Below, piece after piece: positions 17,038 through 21,470 of a stretch of DNA of 21,470 nucleotides. A program made the position numbers and the translations under genes. Position 1 is the first letter of the stretch. The number at the start of each line of letters is the position of its first letter. The stretch is from the NCBI GenBank assembly GCA_015229095.1, contig JADGCE010000012.1:14215-35684 (forward strand), given 5' to 3'. The stretch is from Magnetococcales bacterium. Its GTDB lineage: Bacteria > Pseudomonadota > Magnetococcia > Magnetococcales > Magnetaquicoccaceae. The notes below the pieces were generated by a model. The model made no database searches, was not told where the DNA came from, and saw only the letters and a list, made by a program, of their open reading frames with translations.

Positions 17038-17587
17038 ATGGGCAGACCGTCCCATTTAACCCCAGAACAGCGCAACGGCGAGAAAACCGGGGAAAATGGC
17101 TTTTCAGACTACTTTTCCGGATTTTCTCATTTTATCCTGCCATCGCAGCCTTCAAAACTGCCATTCGACGTACATTCCAGGCAAGGCTTACCCATCTTTG
17201 ACGAACACCACCGCATCCTGGGGGAAACATTCCTTCTTCTGCTGAACTGCATGCGATTGTTTGCAGACGGCAAGGATCCCGACAAAACGATCCATCATTT
17301 TTCCCGTGTAGTCACAGCCATTCGGAAGGCGATTTTTTGCCATTTTGACGCTGAAGAAAAATTGATGCAGTTTATCTGTTTCCAGAATATTTTGTGCACA
17401 AAAAACGGCATGGAAATTTATTCTTGAATGCATGCAGATTGCGGAGCATGTGCGGAGCGAAGACAAATACTATATGTTTGATTTATTTTTCTTCCTCTAC
17501 AACTGGCTCATCCAGCACGTCAATGCGGAAGATACCAAGTTTAATGGGTATTTCAAGGGACATGCGGAAAACAAGTCAAAATATTAG
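17038..17587 (+). pseudogene. Bacteriohemerythrin, broken by two -1 frameshifts
   Basis: The start is ATG 17038 with a perfect AGGAGG at 17025-17030. Frame one carries FDEHHRILGE and then CHFDAEEKLMQF, the first hemerythrin iron ligands, and stops at about 17427. The next ligand pair, HKKRH, is in the frame one base earlier at about 17398-17412. The last, WLIQHVNAED, is in the third frame, which runs to TAG 17585-17587. Joined across two single-base losses, near 17390 and near 17418, the spacing between ligands matches intact bacteriohemerythrins. For example, ten residues lie between LM and the next His. O2-binding or O2-sensing is the family role. Real decay or two sequencing errors are both possible; neither shift point is in a long homopolymer. 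Confidence 0.8.
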
Positions 17588-18002
17588 CGATGACATCATT
17601 ATTGTCATCAATGTCGTAATTTTCCTGGCTTGTTTCAACTATATATGTTGCATAAAAACAAGATACCTTCAATCCTGTCGAAGATATCGAACTTGTCAGT
17701 TATCTTGTCTGTTATTTGCAGCACAGGGGAGAGTGATACCTCTAACCATGGATGGGGTGATCCCCCTGGCCGGGAAGGGGATGTCAACCGTTGTCCAGTC
17801 CATCCTGCCAAACCAGCCGTCAGCCTGCTTACGGAGGGATAACCGATGCTGTCTTTAGGCATGATCACATCTGATGCCGCCGGAATTTTCTCCCAGCGGC
17901 ATCATACTGTGGACACTGAACCACTTTGTATGTGGTGTAGGAACCTGCTGGTTTGGGTCGACCGATCTGGCACGCTCAAATCAGCCCACCTTTTGACAAA
18001 CA
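17588..18002. other. Intergenic region with inverted repeats, no clear gene
   Basis: No convincing gene is seen in these 415 bases. GATGACA/TGTCATC (17589-17595 and 17603-17609) forms a 7-bp stem two bases after the hemerythrin stop and could end that transcript, though only a weak T run follows. TGATGCCGC/GCGGCATCA (17872-17880 and 17896-17904) is a perfect 9-bp inverted repeat with a 15-base loop. The stretch 17843-18000 looks like the non-coding end of an insertion sequence, but I cannot define ends or a transposase. Confidence 0.35.
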
Positions 18003-18416
18003 TTACCTATATGCAGCTGCACTCTTCTTGACAGAATTTTTCTTGTTAACCTTTTTCTTGCCGACCTTTTTCTTGACAGGATTTTTCTTGACTGCCTTCT
18101 TTATAACAGGATGGTTGGCTTTCTGGGTGGCCACTGCCTGTCTGACGGGGGATTGGGCAGCAGGATAAGAGGCAGAAGCATGGGGCGAAGAAGGGGCAGC
18201 CGATGTTGTGGATGTCGAGACGGGAGCAGTCGTATCCGGCTTGCAGAAAAAGCATTGGGTACCAACGCTCCCCAGTGGTGTTCTGCCATCGCTGGCGTGC
18301 CATTGGGTAAAACCGCCGGAGTTCCATTGCCCTGAGGATGCTGCGTTCAGGGAGAGCGGCGCAGAGGCAAAAAGCAATGCGGCACTGGCTGTCAAAGCAA
18401 TGATCAGATTTCTCAT
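18003..18416 (-). CDS. Secreted protein with Lys-rich pentapeptide-repeat tail
   Basis: This 137-residue protein has a signal peptide (MRNLIIALTASAALLFASAP, cleavage near 25, after LNA). A short conserved-looking region follows, GGFTQWHASDGRTPLG and GTQCFFCK, with a CxxC pair. Next come a Ser/Thr/Ala/Pro-rich linker and a very basic tail built on a five-residue period (KKAVK, KNPVK, KKVGK, KKVNK, KNSVK). The tail resembles histone H1-like or cell-surface binding tails and could bind DNA, polyanionic glycans or the outer membrane; that is inference. ATG 18416 has AAGGA ten bases upstream. The tail lies at the very C-terminus, encoded at 18027-18101. The family is not recognised. Confidence 0.65.
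   Translation of the reverse strand: MRNLIIALTASAALLFASAPLSLNAASSGQWNSGGFTQWHASDGRTPLGSVGTQCFFCKPDTTAPVSTSTTSAAPSSPHASASYPAAQSPVRQAVATQKANHPVIKKAVKKNPVKKKVGKKKVNKKNSVKKSAAAYR
18027..18101 (-). repeat. Five imperfect 15-bp tandem units encoding a Lys-rich tail
   Basis: On the + strand, units beginning CTTG recur every 15 bases (18027, 18042, 18057, 18072, 18087), each ending in a T-rich run. Each unit equals five codons, so unit gain or loss would keep the frame of the secreted protein on the other strand. Confidence 0.7.
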
Positions 18417-18900
18417 TGAGTGATTTTTCCTTTTTATTGCAAGTTTTTGGAAGTTGCAAGCCGACTCATGGCTGCATTTGTACAGTCGGTGATTGGTTGG
18501 ATCGTCAAAATTATTACATGCTACGACGATGTGCAGGCAGAAAGCAAAATCCATACCTGTTAACTGTCAAGACCCGACATTCCGCACACCTTGTCCGCAC
18601 CAGTCGCGCCATGTTGGGTTTTCTGTCTGGCGGCAAAGGGAAGGTGGCAGACGCCGGTGTCGCTCAACAGGTGGGGCAATCGTACCACGTACCTGCAACG
18701 GTTTCGGAGAACCTCCCAAGCTTATCTTGACTTGAACCAACCCACCCATTACCATGCAGCATGACTCCCGGTGCAGATCAGTTTATTAATTTATGGTATT
18801 TTTTAATATCACTAAAAATAACATGTAAATTGTAAAACTCATTATTGAATATCCTGTCCGATACAATACATTGGACACATCGTAGGAATGGGGGCCTTTT
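18417..18900. other. Intergenic region upstream of the cytochrome gene
   Basis: No gene is supported in these 480 bases between divergent genes. The part near 18780-18870 is markedly A+T-rich and includes TACAAT at 18862-18867, a possible -10 for the cytochrome gene, but without a convincing -35. A direct repeat of TTGCAAG occurs at about 18438-18461, just upstream of the secreted Lys-rich gene on the other strand. No tRNA or terminator was found. Confidence 0.35.
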
Positions 18901-19569
18901 TTGGCGATCAAGAAAAAGCTGTTTGTGCCGTCGTTGGCTTGGTGGATGCTGGCCTGGAGCTATGGCATCTGCGGCGATGACTCTCTCAATCCCGACTTTG
19001 CGTCTGTGCGATCGACTGTCCACAACATGTCTCCCGGCAGGGAGCCCGATGATCTGTGTGTTTTTTGTCACACTCCCACAACTTCTTCAGACGATACCAT
19101 CGTACCAAAGTGGCAGGCCGCTTTCTCGGATCCTTTCTTTCAAACAAGCAACAGATCAAAGGACAAAAACGCCACAGCCGGCTCCGTTTCCATCATGTGT
19201 CTGGCTTGTCATACTCCTGATGCATCACTGCTTAACGGCTTAAGATCGAACGTTCCCTTCATGCAAGATCAGCATCCGATTGGAATACCTTATGCTGGGG
19301 TTGTCGAGGGTGGCAAAGGAGGCAACCTGGATTATGGCATTGCAAGAAAAGGCCGCTATAATGATGGAAACGTCTGGTGGGTGGAGACTGGAAATCCAGG
19401 ATTTCAAGCGGATGACATCCTACTGTTTCCCAGATTCCTAGACGATAACAGCGTGGTGCCGTTCGTAGAATGTGCAAGTTGCCATGACCCACACTCGACC
19501 AACCGAAAATTTATTCGCATCCCCGATCCTGAGCGGTTATGTCAGGCATGCCACCCCAACTGGTTTTGA
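18901..19569 (+). CDS. Periplasmic tetrahaem c-type cytochrome
   Basis: This 222-residue protein carries four CxxCH haem-attachment motifs: CVFCH (53-57), CLACH (100-104), CASCH (191-195) and CQACH (214-218). A basic N-terminus plus hydrophobic segment (LFVPSLAWWMLAWSYGICG) acts as a signal peptide, so haem is attached in the periplasm. CASCHDPHS near the end is typical of multihaem cytochromes related to the cytochrome c3/doubled-CxxCH group, which carry electrons in anaerobic respiration. The start is TTG 18901; an in-frame stop at 18883 rules out a longer product, and the ATG at 18888 is out of frame. No cytochrome partner or reductase is nearby, so electron donor and acceptor are unknown. 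Confidence 0.85.
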   Translation: MAIKKKLFVPSLAWWMLAWSYGICGDDSLNPDFASVRSTVHNMSPGREPDDLCVFCHTPTTSSDDTIVPKWQAAFSDPFFQTSNRSKDKNATAGSVSIMCLACHTPDASLLNGLRSNVPFMQDQHPIGIPYAGVVEGGKGGNLDYGIARKGRYNDGNVWWVETGNPGFQADDILLFPRFLDDNSVVPFVECASCHDPHSTNRKFIRIPDPERLCQACHPNWF

Positions 19570-19589
19570 AAATAAAGAGTTTAATGAAA

Positions 19590-20207
19590 TTAATTGATGC
19601 GATCAATCCAAGAAAATAATTCTTTATTATCTACAAACTCTGGACATGGAAAGGCTTCAACATTTAAAAAGACATCATCATCAGACAAATACTCACAAAG
19701 CGTATCTATTGTTAGCTTATGGAGATGTCTTGAGTCGTCTTGTTTATCGTTCTTCTGAAGAAATAGTGGTGAAACAAATGAATCGTTCAAAAAAGAAGGG
19801 AATAATAATAGTTCTTCTGTACTAATACGTCTTTCAATTGTATTTATGAGTATATGAACAGAAGAAACAAACCCAGACCAATCGGCATCACGGGATTTAA
19901 GTGACTGCCACGTCCTAAAAAAATTAGCATTGATACGAGCAAGTTCCAACCCAGTTCTCCAGAATCCTTGAAATACTAGCCTTTGGTTAATACTGCCATG
20001 ATGGACAATCCAAGCATAAACTAATTTATGCTCTTGCTCCAAATGACTTATAATACTATCTCTTAAAACTGTCATCACTCTTGAAATACTTCTATTGGCG
20101 TCGGAGCCAGACCCTTTATCAATGATCGCAATAAATTTTTTCATTTCTGTTTCTAGAGCTCTATGTTGTTCTATTAAAATTTCAACAACAACAGAATGAT
20201 CTTCCAC
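19590..20207 (-). CDS. Hemerythrin-like (HHE) domain protein, A+T-rich gene
   Basis: This 205-residue all-helical soluble protein has LIEQHRALETEM at about 11-22, then SHLEQEHKLVYAWIVHHG, and later ERRISTEELLLFPSF, in the order of an HHE (hemerythrin-like) four-helix bundle. The position before the second EE, usually His, appears to be Arg, so metal binding may be altered. The C-terminal 50 residues are outside the domain. The start is GTG 20207 with AGAGG at suitable distance; the ATG at 20212 opens a different, short frame. Base composition is much more A+T-rich than surrounding genes, and codon choice differs, which suggests recent transfer. It is convergent with the cytochrome gene, 20 bp apart. 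Family assignment is moderate; function is unknown. Confidence 0.5.
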   Translation of the reverse strand: MEDHSVVVEILIEQHRALETEMKKFIAIIDKGSGSDANRSISRVMTVLRDSIISHLEQEHKLVYAWIVHHGSINQRLVFQGFWRTGLELARINANFFRTWQSLKSRDADWSGFVSSVHILINTIERRISTEELLLFPSFLNDSFVSPLFLQKNDKQDDSRHLHKLTIDTLCEYLSDDDVFLNVEAFPCPEFVDNKELFSWIDRIN

Positions 20208-20291
20208 TTCATACCTCTTTTGTCAATAAAATTGGCGAACCAGGTATCCACTTCGTTTAAGTGCTATCCACTTGACTCAAGCAAGTGACGC

Positions 20292-20526
20292 TTATACCAT
20301 CCCTGCATGGAGACCACCAGACACCCAATCCCAGGGGTTGACTGCCCACGAACCATGCAGGAATTTGACGACCGCTTTCCAAATGAGGATGCGGTTGGGA
20401 ATACGGATGGTGAGAGTTCCCCGTTCCATGAAGGCGTGCTTGCCGCCTGACCAGGGAACGGCAAATCCCAATGGCCGCCAATGGCCGCAGGTGGCGTATC
20501 AGGTCATCTCGTCGAACCAGACCCAA
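20292..20526 (-). pseudogene. hicA: HicA toxin gene broken by a 10-bp tandem duplication
   Basis: Starting near TTG 20526, the frame reads GLVRRDDLIRHLRPL, a HicA N-terminus, then leaves the family. Removing one copy of the 10-bp repeat at 20468-20487 restores RHLRPLGFAVPWSGGKHAFM and ERGTLTIRIPN. These include the SGGKH catalytic-His motif of HicA mRNA interferases. The repaired frame is 74 residues, ending at TAA 20292-20294, a normal HicA length, although the last 35 residues resemble the family less. It follows hicB by 8 bp on the same strand (antitoxin-first order). As written, no active toxin is made. The start codon is uncertain, as no strong ribosome site is seen. Confidence 0.75.
20468..20487. 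repeat. 10-bp tandem duplication inactivating hicA
   Basis: CCAATGGCCG occurs twice in direct succession (20468-20477, 20478-20487). Ten bases is not a multiple of three, so the second copy shifts the hicA frame; deleting either copy restores a HicA-like protein. Confidence 0.9.
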
Positions 20527-20534
20527 TCGGGGTA

Positions 20535-20777
20535 TTAGGCCACTTCCTGAATGCGCAGCGTCTCACCGTCAATGATTGGCAGGGACAGATTTTTATGGAT
20601 GCGTAACAGAACCCATTCTTCCAGCACTTCTGCCAATTCATCTCGACAGGCTTCGAGAGTGGAGGCATTGGCATACACGCCGTCACAGGTTGGAATATCG
20701 CCGTAAAAGGAGTTGTCATCCGGCAGAATTTCGTAACGAGCATGGCGCATGGCGGCCTGAAGATCATTCAAAAGCAT
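20535..20777 (-). CDS. hicB: HicB-family antitoxin (UPF0150-like)
   Basis: This 80-residue protein reads MLLNDLQAAMRHARYEILPD, then FYGDIPTCDGVYANASTLEA and CRDELAEVLEEWVLLRI. This is the partial RNase H-like fold of HicB antitoxins, with the family's GxIPxxxGVxAxxxTxEEA-type pattern. HicB neutralises the HicA mRNA interferase and often represses the operon, but no DNA-binding tail is evident in this short form. ATG 20777 has CGGAG six bases upstream; that ribosome site lies within the end of the transposase gene. The gap to the transposase stop is one base, so translation is probably coupled. The partner hicA just downstream is broken, leaving an orphan antitoxin. Confidence 0.85.
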   Translation of the reverse strand: MLLNDLQAAMRHARYEILPDDNSFYGDIPTCDGVYANASTLEACRDELAEVLEEWVLLRIHKNLSLPIIDGETLRIQEVA

Positions 20778-20778
20778 G

Positions 20779-21462
20779 TCATTCTCCGCAGATCGGCGAG
20801 GGGATTTTGGTTTTCGGACCACGTTTTTGTGGCGCAAGGTGCCGATCCAAACGTTTTTCAAGATCGGCAATAAATGCTGTACTGCCAAAAGGGCGCCCGG
20901 TTCGTTCATGGCGACGGAGTGCATCGACGACAGAATCCTCGATTCCTCCCATCAAGAAGGCATGCCAGTCTGGTACTCTTTCGAGCAACGGGGTCACCTT
21001 GACCACACCGTCATCGACCCCCGCGAGGTGTGCCTTGGCACTGCTCCAGGGATAATCTCCACCAGGAGCGATACAGAGCTTGGCTCGCACCGGATTAAGC
21101 TCAATATACCGGGCAACCGCCAGCAGGTACTGCTCATCGGTTGGAAACGAGGCAAACCGTCCTTGCCAAAGACAGCCTCGCCACCCCATCCGAAAATGGA
21201 TCATGCGGGTATAGCGTCGGTGGGTTTCGGCAATCGCCTTGTGCAGCCCGTTATCCTCATGGGGCACAACCAGCAAATGGACATGATTGGACATGAGACA
21301 GTAGGCCCAGACATCCACCCGACAGGAGGCACACCACTCTGCAAGCAGAGCGAGATAAGCCCGATAATCGGCTTCCTCGAAAAAAGTCACCTGCCGTCGA
21401 TTACCCCGTTGGGTGACGTGGTGAGGAATGCCGGTTGCAACGACTCGTGCGATTCTTGCCAT
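20779..21462 (-). CDS. REP-associated tyrosine transposase (RAYT, Y1_Tnp)
   Basis: This 227-residue single-strand DNA transposase belongs to the HUH/IS200-like superfamily. It begins MARIARVVATGIPHHVTQRG, typical of RAYTs, with the HUH metal motif SNHVHLLVVP and candidate catalytic tyrosines in ETHRRYTRMIHF. Also family-typical are LWQGRFASFPTDEQYLLAVARYIELNPVRA, seen in two parts, and YPWSSA. ATG 21462 has GAGG four bases upstream, close to the window end. RAYTs are usually single-copy and act on REP palindromes; no REP-like repeats were seen within the window, though the upstream side is cut off. The gene is followed after one base by hicB, an unusual arrangement. Confidence 0.92.
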   Translation of the reverse strand: MARIARVVATGIPHHVTQRGNRRQVTFFEEADYRAYLALLAEWCASCRVDVWAYCLMSNHVHLLVVPHEDNGLHKAIAETHRRYTRMIHFRMGWRGCLWQGRFASFPTDEQYLLAVARYIELNPVRAKLCIAPGGDYPWSSAKAHLAGVDDGVVKVTPLLERVPDWHAFLMGGIEDSVVDALRRHERTGRPFGSTAFIADLEKRLDRHLAPQKRGPKTKIPSPICGE

Positions 21463-21470
21463 GGCCTCAA

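Noticed and set aside
17843..18002. Possible insertion-sequence end (IS21-like feel)
   Set aside because: No transposase frame, terminal inverted repeats or target duplication could be delimited; the impression rests on loose resemblance only.
18566..18720. Short open frames and a promoter-like TTGACA on the minus strand in this gap
   Set aside because: No matching -10 and no protein-like sequence; treated as non-coding.
20257..20526. The unrepaired 89-residue frame as a separate hypothetical protein
   Set aside because: Only its first 15 residues look like a protein family (HicA); the rest is the shifted frame caused by the 10-bp duplication.
1..21470. CRISPR arrays, tRNA or rRNA genes
   Set aside because: No regularly spaced direct repeats and no cloverleaf or rRNA-like segments were found on either strand.

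Overview
The window is G+C-rich chromosomal DNA from a Gram-negative bacterium, most likely a proteobacterium. The signs are a type II-like LeuA behind a leader-peptide attenuator, TrkA/TrkH, an envelope aspartic protease, c-type haem proteins and hemerythrins. A Magnetococcales-like or other aquatic microaerophilic alphaproteobacterial-type host would fit, but nothing here fixes the taxon.

Left third (1-9129). A glycosyltransferase-like gene cut by the window start runs rightward and converges, with a 41-bp overlap, on a leftward set. In transcription order that set is trkA, trkH (ATGA overlap), a TPR plus glycosyltransferase protein, a two-gene transketolase and an SDR sugar reductase. The two glycosyltransferase-like proteins are clear paralogs. 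With the transketolase and reductase they look like a surface-glycan or protein-glycosylation locus; the adjacent K+ uptake genes are probably only neighbours.

Middle (9130-12491). A leader peptide with clustered Leu codons, an antiterminator and a strong intrinsic terminator precede leuA. The leuA product is unusual in two ways. It carries a perfect in-frame 84-bp tandem duplication of its catalytic RDGNQ segment. It is also fused at its C-terminus to a SAM-dependent methyltransferase resembling trans-aconitate methyltransferases. Because the yeast enzyme of that group methylates 3-isopropylmalate, the fusion suggests a leucine-pathway enzyme joined to a methyltransferase acting on the same pathway. 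This is the strongest candidate here for something undescribed.

Right half (12492-21470). Looser cargo follows: a membrane-anchored aspartic protease, a small Cys-rich secreted protein, an AI-2E family permease, an exported dienelactone hydrolase, an unknown small protein, a frameshifted bacteriohemerythrin, a secreted Lys-rich repeat protein, a tetrahaem cytochrome and an A+T-rich hemerythrin-like gene. Last comes a leftward RAYT transposase-hicB-hicA cluster in which hicA is broken by a 10-bp tandem duplication. Broken genes and A+T-rich patches mark this end as an accessory, decaying region. No tRNA, rRNA or CRISPR array was seen.
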